Shown here piece after piece: positions 6,826 through 13,182 of a DNA stretch of 26,182 bases. Source of the stretch: a virus; IMG/VR virus record IMGVR_UViG_3300036846_000938, positions 1 through 26,182 of that record; one strand, 5' to 3'. Numbering within the stretch: the first letter of the stretch is position 1; the number at the start of each line of letters is the position of its first letter. A program made the translations under genes and the position numbers. The notes under the pieces are model-generated. The model was given only the letters and a program-made list of their open reading frames with translations. It did no database searches and was not told the origin of the DNA.

Positions 6826-7401
6826 TCAGAAGGGGATGTCTTCGTCGTCACCGACCGGCTCGGCTGGGTCATCGTAGGCGCCGGGCGACCTCCCCACGCC
6901 AGCGGGGACCGCGTTCGGCCCGAGCGCATCGCGACTGGGCAGCGGCGTCAGGTAGATCCGCTGAGCGAACTCGTAGGCGAGTGCCCAGATGAACTCGAAG
7001 TCCACGTCCCGCTGCAGGCTGGGCGCGAGCTGCACGGCGCGCTCGCTGCCGACCGAGAGCGAGATCCGCCAGGCTTCGCCTTCGCTCGTCTCGGGCTTGG
7101 TCGCCTTGACACGGGTGATCCCGTCGTCACCGTTGGGCGACGGCGCCTCAGCCTCCTTGGCCGAGTACCAGTAGAAGTCGTGGTAGAAGCCGCCGTGCGG
7201 GTTGGGCTTGTCGTTGCGCTCGGCGTACTGGATCTGGATCAGGTTGCGCTCGACCTTGTGCCGACCGGCCTCGGAGCCGCCCTCCTCGCGGTTGGTCTTC
7301 AGCTTCTTCGGGTGTCCGTCGGTCGAGATCGAGTACCACCCGTTCGCCTCCTCCACGTCGATGACGTGTAAGGGATCGCTTGTCTTCAGGTCCACAGCCA
7401 T
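6826..7401 (-). CDS. Single-stranded DNA-binding-type protein
   Basis: Encodes 191 residues from ATG at 7399-7401, with GGGAGG about 6 nt upstream. The first 140 residues contain beta-rich segments consistent with an OB-like fold (NGWYSISTDG, HDFYWYSAKEAEA, WRISLSVGSERAV). The last 30 are disordered and acidic and end DDEDIPF, the classic SSB C-terminal tip that recruits partner proteins. That tail is the main basis for the call; the core is not obviously a bacterial SSB domain. It heads the recombination operon together with the Cas4-like exonuclease. Confidence 0.7.
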   Translation of the reverse strand: MAVDLKTSDPLHVIDVEEANGWYSISTDGHPKKLKTNREEGGSEAGRHKVERNLIQIQYAERNDKPNPHGGFYHDFYWYSAKEAEAPSPNGDDGITRVKATKPETSEGEAWRISLSVGSERAVQLAPSLQRDVDFEFIWALAYEFAQRIYLTPLPSRDALGPNAVPAGVGRSPGAYDDPAEPVGDDEDIPF

Positions 7402-7440
7402 CGTTCGCCTCCCCTAGATGGGGAGCTACCAGGCGTGGAG

Positions 7441-7737
7441 CTAGGGGTTCTCGTCGTGCTCGCCGTTCCCGGTCAGGAGCCACTCGACTGTTACGGCGAG
7501 CACTCGTGCCAGGTGCCTCAGGGCCGGTGGTTGGGGCTGAAAGCGCCCCAGCTCCCAGTTCTTCATCGTCGAGTAGGAGTAGGAGTGGCCGGTGTAGGTG
7601 ATGCCGTTGATCTCGTTCTCGTTGGCCAGCTCTTCCAGCAGGACGATTCTGCTCCAGCCTTTCGCGAGGCGTGCGAGGCGTATGCGATTCCCAAGCTCCT
7701 GGTGCTGGTTCTCCCTCCGTTTTCGTTGACGCGACAT
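7441..7737 (-). CDS. XRE-family repressor, 98 aa
   Basis: Basic N-terminus (SRQRKRREN), then an XRE/Cro HTH domain over residues 14-90: LGNRIRLARLAKGWSRIVLL, a long stretch between helices 2 and 3 (NEINGITYTGHSYS), STMKNWELGRFQPQPPALRHL and VTVEWLLTG. No protease or dimerisation domain, so it is a small Cro/CI-like regulator. The tandem repeats starting 31 bp before its ATG are the natural operator candidate, and it is the first gene of the leftward early operon. Probable lysogeny regulator; could equally be a Cro-type switch. Confidence 0.85.
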   Translation of the reverse strand: MSRQRKRRENQHQELGNRIRLARLAKGWSRIVLLEELANENEINGITYTGHSYSYSTMKNWELGRFQPQPPALRHLARVLAVTVEWLLTGNGEHDENP

Positions 7738-7767
7738 GGTCTAGCGCCAACGTCTCCAGGAGGCAAA

Positions 7768-7849
7768 GGACAGCGATTGGGTAGTGATCGGACAGCGATT
7801 GGGTAGTGATCGGACAGCGATTGGACAGCGATTGGGGCGTGATTGGCAA
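7768..7849. repeat. Tandem repeat array (operator or iterons)
   Basis: GGACAGCGATTGGGTAGTGATC-type units: two exact 22-bp copies (7768-7789, 7790-7811), then the core GGACAGCGATTGG at 7812-7824 and 7823-7835, and a degenerate GTGATTGGC end. All copies are in the same direction. The array lies between the XRE gene start and an AT-rich stretch, so either repressor operators or replication iterons. Confidence 0.85.
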
Positions 7850-8126
7850 CTTTTAGCCGGTCCTAACTCGCCAAAAAAAAGTTCGCAAATAGCGACATTT
7901 CGTTTTGGTGAATGAGGGGGTGGTCGCGAAAGGGGGTTCCGTGCCCGGCCGCAGAAGCCATGGCTGCGCCACCGCGTAACGCTCGCCTCCTCCGATTCCC
8001 TTCCTGCCCCATCTCATTGCCCCATTAGGCGAAAAGATGAGAGAGCAACCGGACCGTATCGGTTCTCGGTTGCGCGGGCAAGGTCTATGCTTCGGGGCGT
8101 CAGGAACTCGCGAGGAAGGGGAGCCG
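7850..8126. other. AT-rich control region between divergent genes
   Basis: The lowest-GC part of the left half lies at about 7848-7915, with an A8 run and AACTTTT/AAAAGTT in inverted positions. No gene is supported: the frame opening at 8037 lacks a Shine-Dalgarno. It probably holds the divergent promoters of the repressor operon and of the 8127 gene. Confidence 0.5.
8045..8091 (+). promoter_or_regulatory. Candidate promoter with inverted repeat
   Basis: TTCTCG (8063-8068), a 17-bp spacer and TATGCT (8086-8091) could be -35/-10 elements for the 8127 gene. The -35 overlaps an inverted repeat, GCAACCG (8045-8051) and CGGTTGC (8067-8073), which would suit a repressor site. Weak hexamers, so tentative. 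Confidence 0.35.
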
Positions 8127-8861
8127 ATGCCCGACCTCGCCGAACGTGTGCAGCGGGTGCGCCTGCTGCTGGAGACGCTCAACGACCCCTACCCGCCGCC
8201 GGGGACGACGCTGCGCCCGGACTCAGGCCCGGCGCCGAGCCGGTATGTTCCCTGTGAGACCTGCAAACGGAAGGGCGAGGTCAGGGTCAAGGGCGGCTTC
8301 CAGCTCTGCCTGATCTGCGACGGGATCGGCTGGAAGCGGCGCGAGGGCGAGCCGGAGTGGGACGCCTACATCGAGCTGCCGCTCGATCAGGCAGCCGAGC
8401 TGCCGGTTCCGATCGCGCCGAAGGCGCAGCCGCCCTCGGGGGTCGAGGACAGCTACGCCTGGGAGCGCGAGCGGGCGCGCTACGACCGCCACGGCTCCTA
8501 CGCCGAGCTGCGGCTGCAGCTCGACCGGCTCGCGCTTGTGCGCCCGTACGGTTACCGTCTCGTGCGTGCCGTGCTCGTCGAGCACGAGCGGCGGGCGCTC
8601 GACGAGCACGCGGCCCGCGAGCTGGAGCTGGCCGTCCTACAGCTCACGCTGTGGATGCGGAGCGTGAAGGTGCCCGGCTGGCTGATCGAGCGCACCAAGG
8701 CCGACGAGCGCCGCGAGACGCTCGACGAGCTGGCCGCTGCCGGGTTGACGGCAGGAGAGATCGCCCGTGTGCTCGGTCTCCCGAAGGAGACCGTGAGTCG
8801 CAAGTTGAAGCGCCGTCCGGTAGGCTCCAAGAGCGCTGGAATCCCGGCAACGGCGATGTGA
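8127..8861 (+). CDS. Zinc-finger and HTH regulator, 244 aa
   Basis: Starts at ATG 8127 with GGAAGGGGAG just upstream; an in-frame ATG at 8037 has no such site. Residues 47-72 carry CETC...CLIC in the manner of a DnaJ-type zinc ribbon (CETCKRKGEV, GGFQLCLICDGIGW). The middle (about 115-200) is helical and Arg/Leu-rich. The C-terminus (about 205-232) is a clean HTH: LTAGEIARVLGLPKETVSRK. Transcribed away from the XRE repressor, it is placed like an early or late-switch activator. Target sites unknown. Confidence 0.75.
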   Translation: MPDLAERVQRVRLLLETLNDPYPPPGTTLRPDSGPAPSRYVPCETCKRKGEVRVKGGFQLCLICDGIGWKRREGEPEWDAYIELPLDQAAELPVPIAPKAQPPSGVEDSYAWERERARYDRHGSYAELRLQLDRLALVRPYGYRLVRAVLVEHERRALDEHAARELELAVLQLTLWMRSVKVPGWLIERTKADERRETLDELAAAGLTAGEIARVLGLPKETVSRKLKRRPVGSKSAGIPATAM

Positions 8862-8862
8862 G

Positions 8863-8899
8863 GCGTGAGGGCGATGACGGGCGCAGCGCGCCCTCACGC
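8863..8899. terminator. Hairpin between convergent genes
   Basis: GCGTGAGGGCG (8863-8873) pairs perfectly over 11 bp with CGCCCTCACGC (8889-8899). It starts one base after the end of the rightward regulator gene and sits 27 bp from the stop of the leftward array, so it probably ends transcription from both sides. No strong T-run. Confidence 0.65.
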
Positions 8900-8919
8900 G
8901 AACAAGGATTCCTCCTCCT
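8898..8919 (-). repeat. 22-nt inverted bracket, left copy
   Basis: The minus strand contains AGGAGGAGGAATCCTTG followed by TTCGC. The plus strand at 14173-14194 has the same 22 nt with one difference. The two copies face each other around the entire small-gene array. It looks like a Shine-Dalgarno plus TTG start, but here the frame closes after three codons. Confidence 0.7.
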
Positions 8920-8925
8920 CATGAG

Positions 8926-9144
8926 CTACCGCTCTGTCTCTTCGTGGGTGAGACCAGCCCTGGTCGCTGCGTTCAGAAGCCTGCTCATCTCCACGGGTGC
9001 CGACGAGAGCACGATACGTCCGGCGTCCACGACGAAGATCGGGTCGCTCACGTAGCTGTCGACGAAGTCGACTCCGGCATCGGTCGTGCCCTCGACGAGG
9101 GTGACCATGAACTCGCCGCTGTGGGTGAGGTTGAGGTCAGTCAT
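8926..9144 (-). CDS. Array gene 1: hypothetical, 72 aa
   Basis: Last gene of the leftward small-gene array. ATG 9142-9144 with AAGGAGG 5-6 nt upstream. Acidic and beta-rich (GEFMVTLVEG, DPIFVVDAGRIVLSS), ending in a helix (MSRLLNAATRAGL). Not recognised. Cytoplasmic; no signal or membrane segment. Confidence 0.7.
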   Translation of the reverse strand: MTDLNLTHSGEFMVTLVEGTTDAGVDFVDSYVSDPIFVVDAGRIVLSSAPVEMSRLLNAATRAGLTHEETER

Positions 9145-9149
9145 GTGAC

Positions 9150-9187
9150 TCCTCCTTGGTTGGGGAAGACGGGGACGTTAGTCCCCG
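9150..9187 (-). promoter_or_regulatory. Modular start element S1
   Basis: Hairpin GGGGAC-GTTA-GTCCCC, leader with CTTCCCCAACC, then AAGGAGG for array gene 1. Here the upstream stop (9194) lies just before the hairpin. Confidence 0.8.
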
Positions 9188-9193
9188 CGTGCG

Positions 9194-9376
9194 CTACTCG
9201 ATCGTGACGGACAGCTCTTCGCCGTCCTTCCAGCCGATCTCGCCGAGCGCGGCCTTGCGGACGTAGAGCGTGCCGATCTTCGGCTCCAGCTCTCCCTCAA
9301 CGACCTCGTCGAACTTCCAGGTGCCCTTCGTCTCCTTCGCGGGAGCGAAGCGGATGGTCAGAGTTGTCTCTGGCAT
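9194..9376 (-). CDS. Array gene 2: small beta protein, 60 aa
   Basis: ATG 9374-9376 directed by AAGGAGG. The pattern TLTIRFAPAKETKGTWKFDE, then IGTLYVRKAALGEIG and a final VTIE resembles a small beta-sheet protein repeatedly seen in phages and bacterial genomes (KETKxTxxFxE...GxLYVxK), of unknown function. The family likeness is from memory, not a search. Confidence 0.75.
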   Translation of the reverse strand: MPETTLTIRFAPAKETKGTWKFDEVVEGELEPKIGTLYVRKAALGEIGWKDGEELSVTIE

Positions 9377-9381
9377 GGTGA

Positions 9382-9419
9382 TCCTCCTTGTAGTTGGGAA
9401 GACGGGGACGTAGTCCCCG
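9382..9419 (-). promoter_or_regulatory. Modular start element S2
   Basis: Hairpin GGGGAC-GTA-GTCCCC, leader CTTCCCAACTACAAGGAGG for array gene 2. The hairpin stem is nearly that of S1. Confidence 0.8.
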
Positions 9420-9423
9420 CTGG

Positions 9424-9642
9424 TCACGCCTCAGGCAGCTCGATCTTGACGACCTTGGCGTAGTCGTAGTCGTCGTACTCGGTGAGCAGGTTGATGCGGT
9501 AGACCTCTGCGGTGCCGCGAGTCTTGAAGCCGCCGTGCAGCTCGACGGAGTCCCAGCCCTTACCTCGGGCCTCGACGCCGTAGAAGTAGCCGCCTGTCGG
9601 CAGCATGATGTAGCTCGGCTTGAGTGGGTCGTGCATCGGCAT
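9424..9642 (-). CDS. Array gene 3: hypothetical, 72 aa
   Basis: ATG 9640-9642 with AAGGAGG upstream. Gly- and Tyr-rich: PSYIMLPTGGYFYGVEARG, WDSVELHGGFKTRG, then an acidic YDDYDYAKVVKIEL end. Probably a compact beta fold. No family recognised. Confidence 0.7.
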   Translation of the reverse strand: MPMHDPLKPSYIMLPTGGYFYGVEARGKGWDSVELHGGFKTRGTAEVYRINLLTEYDDYDYAKVVKIELPEA

Positions 9643-9646
9643 GGAT

Positions 9647-9682
9647 GCCTCCTTGTGTAGGGAAGACGCCCCGTCAGGGGCG
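9647..9682 (-). promoter_or_regulatory. Modular start element S3
   Basis: Hairpin CGCCCC-GTCA-GGGGCG; the TGA stop of array gene 4 (9674-9676) spans loop and stem. Leader CTTCCCTACACAAGGAGG. Confidence 0.8.
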
Positions 9683-9871
9683 CCGAGCAGCACGATCTGC
9701 TGCCCAGTGCTCGATCTGCGACCGGGTCCAGAGCGGGAAGTACGAGACGACAGCGACAGGTTCGGGTGCGCGGCCTTCGGCTCGTGCGAGCTTGAAGCCG
9801 GAGAGCGAGAGGCCAGACAGCTCCGCTGCCTCTGCCTGCCCGATCAGCTCGGCGGGGTCGACGGTGGTCAT
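9674..9871 (-). CDS. Array gene 4: small HTH protein, 65 aa
   Basis: ATG 9869-9871 overlaps the upstream stop as ATGA. Residues 8-60 look like an AlpA/excisionase-type winged HTH: ELIGQAEAAELSGLSLSGFK, then PEPVAVVSYFPLWTRSQIEHW. Probably a DNA-binding regulator acting within the phage. One of only two array genes joined by overlap instead of the modular element. Confidence 0.7.
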   Translation of the reverse strand: MTTVDPAELIGQAEAAELSGLSLSGFKLARAEGRAPEPVAVVSYFPLWTRSQIEHWAADRAARRP

Positions 9872-10050
9872 GGCGCGATCTCGATCGCGACGACCTTGAC
9901 GCAGTCTTCAGGGGCGATGTGCTCCTCTTCGTCACTGCCCGAGTCGAAGTAACGGACGATGTTCTCATCGTCCTCGCGTGCGGGCATCCAGGTCCCGAGC
10001 AGGGCAGGCGGCTCCGACTCGATGTCGACGACGACGTGTAGCACGGTCAT
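9868..10050 (-). CDS. Array gene 5: acidic protein, 60 aa
   Basis: ATG 10048-10050, AAGGAGG upstream. Beta start (MTVLHVVVDIE), then strongly acidic (DSGSDEEEHIAPEDC) and a closing strand KVVAIEI. Translationally coupled to the HTH gene downstream, so the two may work as a pair. Not recognised. Confidence 0.7.
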   Translation of the reverse strand: MTVLHVVVDIESEPPALLGTWMPAREDDENIVRYFDSGSDEEEHIAPEDCVKVVAIEIAP

Positions 10051-10053
10051 GGT

Positions 10054-10094
10054 TCCTCCTTGTAGTTGGAAGACGGGGGTCAAGGTTGACCCCC
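10054..10094 (-). promoter_or_regulatory. Modular start element S4
   Basis: Hairpin GGGGGTCAA-GG-TTGACCCCC (9-bp stem) upstream of a leader with CTTCCAACTACAAGGAGG. One C of the leader is missing. Confidence 0.8.
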
Positions 10095-10098
10095 CTTG

Positions 10099-10257
10099 CT
10101 ACTTGTGGCCCTGGTCGAAGCAGTCGACGCAGACGTAGCGCTTGCCGCCCTTGGCGCGGCAGTAGGCGCGCTCGTCGCAGACGGCGCAGAGCGTCCACTT
10201 GGCGTAGGCGCCCCAGCGCTCCCAGAGCGCGATCGCACGAGCCTCCAGGTTGGTCAT
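10099..10257 (-). CDS. Array gene 6: zinc-ribbon protein, 52 aa
   Basis: ATG 10255-10257 in ATGA overlap with array gene 7. CAVC (24-27), C33 and CVDC (43-46) form a zinc ribbon with a basic loop (RAKGGKRYV). Helical N-terminus (ARAIALWERWGAYAKW). Likely a small nucleic-acid or protein-binding adaptor. Confidence 0.7.
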   Translation of the reverse strand: MTNLEARAIALWERWGAYAKWTLCAVCDERAYCRAKGGKRYVCVDCFDQGHK

Positions 10258-10526
10258 CGGGTGAAGCCCAGCTCGCGGGCGGCGCGATCGATCATCGCGT
10301 CGACCTCGGCGGTCTTGCCGACGACACGAGCCGAGTCGTCGCCGACGAAGATGACGCGGGCCTCGGGGTACTCCTCGACCTCGCCACCAGCCCACCAGGC
10401 CCCGACGTAGTCGGGGTTGTTGAAGGTGCCGGGCCGTAGCTCGTTGACCTTCCAGATCACCTGCATCCACTCGCAAGAGTCGATGTACTCGCCCTCGGGC
10501 GGGTGCTGATTGCAGCGGAATGACAC
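10254..10526 (-). CDS. Array gene 7: hypothetical, 90 aa
   Basis: GTG 10524-10526, AAGGAGG 5 nt upstream. It starts MSFRCNQHPPEG, has a Trp-rich middle (CEWMQVIWKVNEL, YVGAWWAGGEVEEY), a VIFVGDDSARVVG strand-turn and a C-terminal helix. No domain recognised. Overlaps array gene 6. Confidence 0.7.
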   Translation of the reverse strand: MSFRCNQHPPEGEYIDSCEWMQVIWKVNELRPGTFNNPDYVGAWWAGGEVEEYPEARVIFVGDDSARVVGKTAEVDAMIDRAARELGFTR

Positions 10527-10530
10527 GATT

Positions 10531-10564
10531 TCCTCCTTGTGTTGGGAAGACGCCCCGAAGGGCG
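10531..10564 (-). promoter_or_regulatory. Modular start element S5
   Basis: Hairpin CGCCC-CGAA-GGGCG, leader CTTCCCAACACAAGGAGG. The hairpin is identical to that of S9. Confidence 0.8.
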
Positions 10565-10569
10565 TTGGC

Positions 10570-10785
10570 TCAGCGAGTGAGCGTGAGCGCGGTGTAGCCG
10601 CAGGCGTCACCTGAGGCGTGGTCGACCCAGACCTCGACGAAGCGGCCATCCTCGTGGTTGGCGGTGAACCACTCGCCACCCTTGACGCGATCGTAGGCCC
10701 ACTCGACGCTGTCGGCGTCCTGCTCTTCTCCGAGGTCGGCCAGAAGGCCGTTCAGGAAGTAGACGGGATCGGTGTACGTGGTCAC
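10570..10785 (-). CDS. Array gene 8: acidic protein, 71 aa
   Basis: GTG 10783-10785 directed by AAGGAGG. VYFLNGLLADLGEEQDADSV is an acidic helix; the rest is Trp/Gly-rich (GGEWFTANHEDGRFVEVWVD) and ends YTALTLTR. Possibly a single alpha/beta domain. Not recognised. Confidence 0.7.
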   Translation of the reverse strand: MTTYTDPVYFLNGLLADLGEEQDADSVEWAYDRVKGGEWFTANHEDGRFVEVWVDHASGDACGYTALTLTR

Positions 10786-10788
10786 GGT

Positions 10789-10826
10789 TCCTCCTTGTTG
10801 GGAAGACAACCCCGCTAAGCGGGGTT
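10789..10826 (-). promoter_or_regulatory. Modular start element S6
   Basis: Hairpin AACCCCGC-TAA-GCGGGGTT (8-bp stem); the TAG stop of array gene 9 (10815-10817) is in the loop/stem junction. Short leader CTTCCCAACAAGGAGG. Confidence 0.85.
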
Positions 10827-11033
10827 CGGGGTGAAGCGGGCCGCGCTGGCGTCGAAGTTCTCGGCGCCGTTGGGAAGGCTCGCGACCATGGTCGGGATGC
10901 GGCCAGTACCGTCGCCACGGTAGAGAGCGCGAACGACCACAGTGTTGTCCTCCAAGAGGACAAGTGAAAGTCGACCGTTCGGCGTCTTCACGTCGAGGAC
11001 GGTGTCCTCGTGGCTGAGGGTTGCGAACTGCAT
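10815..11033 (-). CDS. Array gene 9: beta-rich protein, 72 aa
   Basis: ATG 11031-11033. Alternating hydrophobic strands (TVLDVKTPNGRLSLVLLEDN, TVVVRALYRGDG) and a C-terminal NFDASAARFTPNPA whose last codons form half of the S6 hairpin. No family recognised. Confidence 0.7.
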   Translation of the reverse strand: MQFATLSHEDTVLDVKTPNGRLSLVLLEDNTVVVRALYRGDGTGRIPTMVASLPNGAENFDASAARFTPNPA

Positions 11034-11037
11034 GATT

Positions 11038-11073
11038 CCTCCTTGTTGGGAAGACGAGGGGCTATGCCCCTCG
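11038..11073 (-). promoter_or_regulatory. Modular start element S7
   Basis: Hairpin CGAGGGGC-TAT-GCCCCTCG with the TAG stop of array gene 10 (11062-11064) in the loop. Short leader CTTCCCAACAAGGAGG. Confidence 0.85.
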
Positions 11074-11412
11074 CGCCTCGCGGCGGTCGTTCAGCCAGTG
11101 TCCGGCCTTCTCCAGCGCGTACCACGCGAGCAGACAGTCGAAGCCCAGAGGGCTGTCGGCCATGTCGGAGCGCGTGAAGTCGGCCACGAAGGTGAGCACC
11201 GAGTCAGCACCGAAGTCGTCGGCGTCTTCCTGGAGCAAGCTCCAGATCAGCTCGCGGTTCCCGGCGGTGAAGTCTGCGCCGTCGGACGTGTAGGTGAAGC
11301 CGCCGAACCCGGAGTCGGCACCGTAGGTGCCAGCGTCACGGATCGACGACAGCTCTAGGGAGCTGTGCTCGCGGATTGCCCGCAAGAGGCAAACAGCCTG
11401 TTCGTCGGTCAT
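11062..11412 (-). CDS. Array gene 10: hypothetical, 116 aa
   Basis: ATG 11410-11412. Helical start (DEQAVCLLRAIREHSSLELS), central Gly/Asp-rich part (GADSGFGGFTYTSDGADF), then a long helical half with AWYALEKAGHWLND. Its final RREARGA codons are one arm of the S7 hairpin. Not recognised. Confidence 0.7.
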   Translation of the reverse strand: MTDEQAVCLLRAIREHSSLELSSIRDAGTYGADSGFGGFTYTSDGADFTAGNRELIWSLLQEDADDFGADSVLTFVADFTRSDMADSPLGFDCLLAWYALEKAGHWLNDRREARGA

Positions 11413-11416
11413 GGTT

Positions 11417-11455
11417 TCTCCTTGTGTAGGGAAGACGGATGGCTAGTGCCATCCG
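11417..11455 (-). promoter_or_regulatory. Modular start element S8
   Basis: Hairpin CGGATGGC-TAGT-GCCATCCG holding the stop of array gene 11 (11443-11445). The ribosome site is AAGGAGA, one base from the consensus. Confidence 0.8.
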
Positions 11456-11760
11456 CAGCCGATCTGCCCACAGCTCGGGCAGTAGGCGTCCTCGTCGAGG
11501 ACGGTCAGCTCGGCGGGGTCGAACTCAAACGGGCGGTCGTCTCCGACCATGTGCGCCATGATGCGCCCGGTCGGGTTCACGATCCCGGTCCACTCGGTGT
11601 CCTCGTCGGCCTCGACCTGGAAGCCATCGGCCCGCCAGGCGATCCCGTCCCAGCCTTCGGCTGAGTAGGTCGCGTCGAAGTCGAAGTCGAACGGCGCCGT
11701 CGCGTAGTTGTTGATGCGGTTGTAGCGCTGCTGCACGATGAACTCGTCGCCAGCTTTCAT
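11443..11760 (-). CDS. Array gene 11: hypothetical with C-terminal Cys cluster
   Basis: ATG 11758-11760 gives 105 residues. The N-terminal half is aromatic and acidic (QQRYNRINNYATAPFDFDFD), the middle is Trp-rich (DGIAWRADGFQVEADED), and the end CPSCGQIGCGWH can bind zinc. Unknown role. Confidence 0.7.
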   Translation of the reverse strand: MKAGDEFIVQQRYNRINNYATAPFDFDFDATYSAEGWDGIAWRADGFQVEADEDTEWTGIVNPTGRIMAHMVGDDRPFEFDPAELTVLDEDAYCPSCGQIGCGWH

Positions 11761-11767
11761 GGTTATT

Positions 11768-11800
11768 CCTCCTTGTGTTGGGAAGACGCCCCGAAGGGCG
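11768..11800 (-). promoter_or_regulatory. Modular start element S9
   Basis: Hairpin CGCCC-CGAA-GGGCG and leader CTTCCCAACACAAGGAGG. The stop of array gene 12 lies 5 bp before the hairpin. Confidence 0.8.
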
Positions 11801-11804
11801 TTGT

Positions 11805-12092
11805 CTAGCTGGTGAAGCCGCCAGGCCCGACTGCACGGCCGGGGTGGCCGCGCTCGTCCGAGCCGACCCACTCGTTGACCGCGAAGTCGTCGATGTCCAG
11901 GCCGCGAGCGGCCAGCATCGCCATCGCGGAGAAGTACGCACGCCGGGCCGCAGCTTCGACGCCTTGCGTCGTCGGCACCTCGATCAGCATCGCATCGAAG
12001 CGGCCGGTGGTCGGGACGATCTCAAAGACGTAGCGGTCGAGGTGGCCGAGCGGCTTCTCGTTGCAGAGATTGATCAGTGTCGAATCGTTCAC
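11805..12092 (-). CDS. Array gene 12: hypothetical, 95 aa
   Basis: GTG 12090-12092 with AAGGAGG upstream. Begins NDSTLINLCNEKPLGHLDRY, has strands YVFEIVPTTGRFDAMLIEVP and a helix VEAAARRAYFSAMAMLAARG, then DERGHPGRAVGPGG. Mixed alpha/beta, not recognised. Confidence 0.7.
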   Translation of the reverse strand: MNDSTLINLCNEKPLGHLDRYVFEIVPTTGRFDAMLIEVPTTQGVEAAARRAYFSAMAMLAARGLDIDDFAVNEWVGSDERGHPGRAVGPGGFTS

Positions 12093-12096
12093 GATT

Positions 12097-12135
12097 CCTC
12101 CTTGTGTAGGGAAGACAACGGGGCTAAAGCCCCGT
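12097..12135 (-). promoter_or_regulatory. Modular start element S10
   Basis: Hairpin ACGGGGCT-AA-AGCCCCGT; the TAG of array gene 13 (12124-12126) is at the loop. Leader CTTCCCTACACAAGGAGG. Confidence 0.85.
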
Positions 12136-12327
12136 GCCCCTGTCGTAGGCGTCGACGATCGTCCTACGGACGATGGGGTCGAGCTTGGACAGGTCGGTCG
12201 TGCGGTCGTCGATCGCCTCGGCCGAGTAGATGAGTACGTCACTGTCGCTCGGGTCGACGAGTCGACCTTCCTGCCCCAGGATGAAGGCAGCGTCGACGAT
12301 GCGAACGAGCCAGGTGCGTTGACTCAT
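12124..12327 (-). CDS. Array gene 13: hypothetical, 67 aa
   Basis: ATG 12325-12327. RTWLVRIVDAAFILGQEGRL, then DSDVLIYSAEAIDDRTTDLS and a C-terminal helix ending DRGTGL. Acidic alpha/beta protein without recognised domain. Confidence 0.7.
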   Translation of the reverse strand: MSQRTWLVRIVDAAFILGQEGRLVDPSDSDVLIYSAEAIDDRTTDLSKLDPIVRRTIVDAYDRGTGL

Positions 12328-12333
12328 GGGAAT

Positions 12334-12371
12334 CCTCCTTGTGTAGGGAAGACGTCTCCGTTAGGAGACGT
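12334..12371 (-). promoter_or_regulatory. Modular start element S11
   Basis: Hairpin ACGTCTCC-GTTA-GGAGACGT with the TAA stop of array gene 14 (12361-12363) in the loop. Leader CTTCCCTACACAAGGAGG. Confidence 0.85.
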
Positions 12372-12768
12372 AGAGCTTGCCGTCGTCGCCGACGTAAACG
12401 TCGGACGTTCCGTACGACTTGCACAGCTCGGTGAGCTGTCTGCCGATCGCGGCGCCGAGCCGTTGGGAGGTCTGCCTACTACCTTCGTAGTAGCGATCCC
12501 AGAAGCCCGCCCCGTGACCGTTACGGGTCAGCCACAGGTCGTGGCCGAGCCGCTCTGGCGTCCAGAACTGGTCCCAGTTCCAGACCTCGTCGCCGATCAG
12601 GTCGAGGAAGTCTTCAACCGTTTCGTGGATCGAGGTGTTAGCCTCATCGGCGAAGTCGTATAGCTCGTAAGAGCCGTCCAGCGGTTCGCCTTCGTCGTCG
12701 GTTGACGACCAGAGCGCGCACTCCATGTAGCCGAGCACGACGGCCTCGATCGTTGTCTGAGTAGCCAT
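12361..12768 (-). CDS. Array gene 14: conserved phage protein, 135 aa
   Basis: ATG 12766-12768. The C-terminal half (GHDLWLTRNGHGAGFWDRYY, then a helix and VYVGDDGKLYV) is a pattern I recognise from many unrelated phages, where the family has no known function. N-terminal part: ECALWSSTDDEGEPLDGSYE and an acidic helix. Best-conserved member of the array. Confidence 0.8.
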   Translation of the reverse strand: MATQTTIEAVVLGYMECALWSSTDDEGEPLDGSYELYDFADEANTSIHETVEDFLDLIGDEVWNWDQFWTPERLGHDLWLTRNGHGAGFWDRYYEGSRQTSQRLGAAIGRQLTELCKSYGTSDVYVGDDGKLYVS

Positions 12769-12774
12769 CGAAAT

Positions 12775-12808
12775 CCTCCTTGTGTTGGAAGACGCCCCGT
12801 AAGGGGCG
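12775..12808 (-). promoter_or_regulatory. Modular start element S12
   Basis: Hairpin CGCCCC-GTAA-GGGGCG; leader CTTCCAACACAAGGAGG with one C missing. The upstream stop lies 5 bp before the hairpin. Confidence 0.8.
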
Positions 12809-12812
12809 CTGG

Positions 12813-13178
12813 TTACCAGACGAGGTGCTGCGGAATGTTCATCTCCGCTGCGATCTCGGCTTCCTGCTGCCGGTAGTGCTCCTGCGCCTCGGCTTCCTGC
12901 TGAGCAAGCTCGGCGCGGAAAGCCGGGGTCACGTAGTAGTCGACGTGACCGTAGAAGCCGGGGCCGTAGCTCTGCTTCCTGGCGAAGCCAGCCGCGACCA
13001 GGGCCTCGCAGATCGACCAGGGGTCGAGCGGATTATCGGGGTTGAACCAGCCGATATGACCGCTGTCTTCGTTGTAGTCGAAGACTCCCTGGAAACTGCG
13101 ACCGCTGCCGTCCATCGGCATCGAAGCGTCGAAGACGCTGATCTTGTGGTCGACGATGTTGGCGATCGTGATTCTCAC
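12813..13178 (-). CDS. Array gene 15: hypothetical with helical tail, 121 aa
   Basis: GTG 13176-13178. Beta-rich N-terminus (ITIANIVDHKISVFDASM), then FDYNEDSGHIGWFNPDNPLD, an aromatic YGPGFYGHVDYYVT, and a Glu/Gln-rich C-terminal helix of about 30 residues that could form a coiled coil. Not recognised. Confidence 0.7.
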   Translation of the reverse strand: MRITIANIVDHKISVFDASMPMDGSGRSFQGVFDYNEDSGHIGWFNPDNPLDPWSICEALVAAGFARKQSYGPGFYGHVDYYVTPAFRAELAQQEAEAQEHYRQQEAEIAAEMNIPQHLVW

Positions 13179-13182
13179 GATT

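Noticed and set aside
8037-8126. N-terminal extension of the 8127 regulator from ATG 8037
   Set aside because: No ribosome site before 8037, and the extension covers the probable promoter and inverted repeat; ATG 8127 has GGAAGGGGAG.
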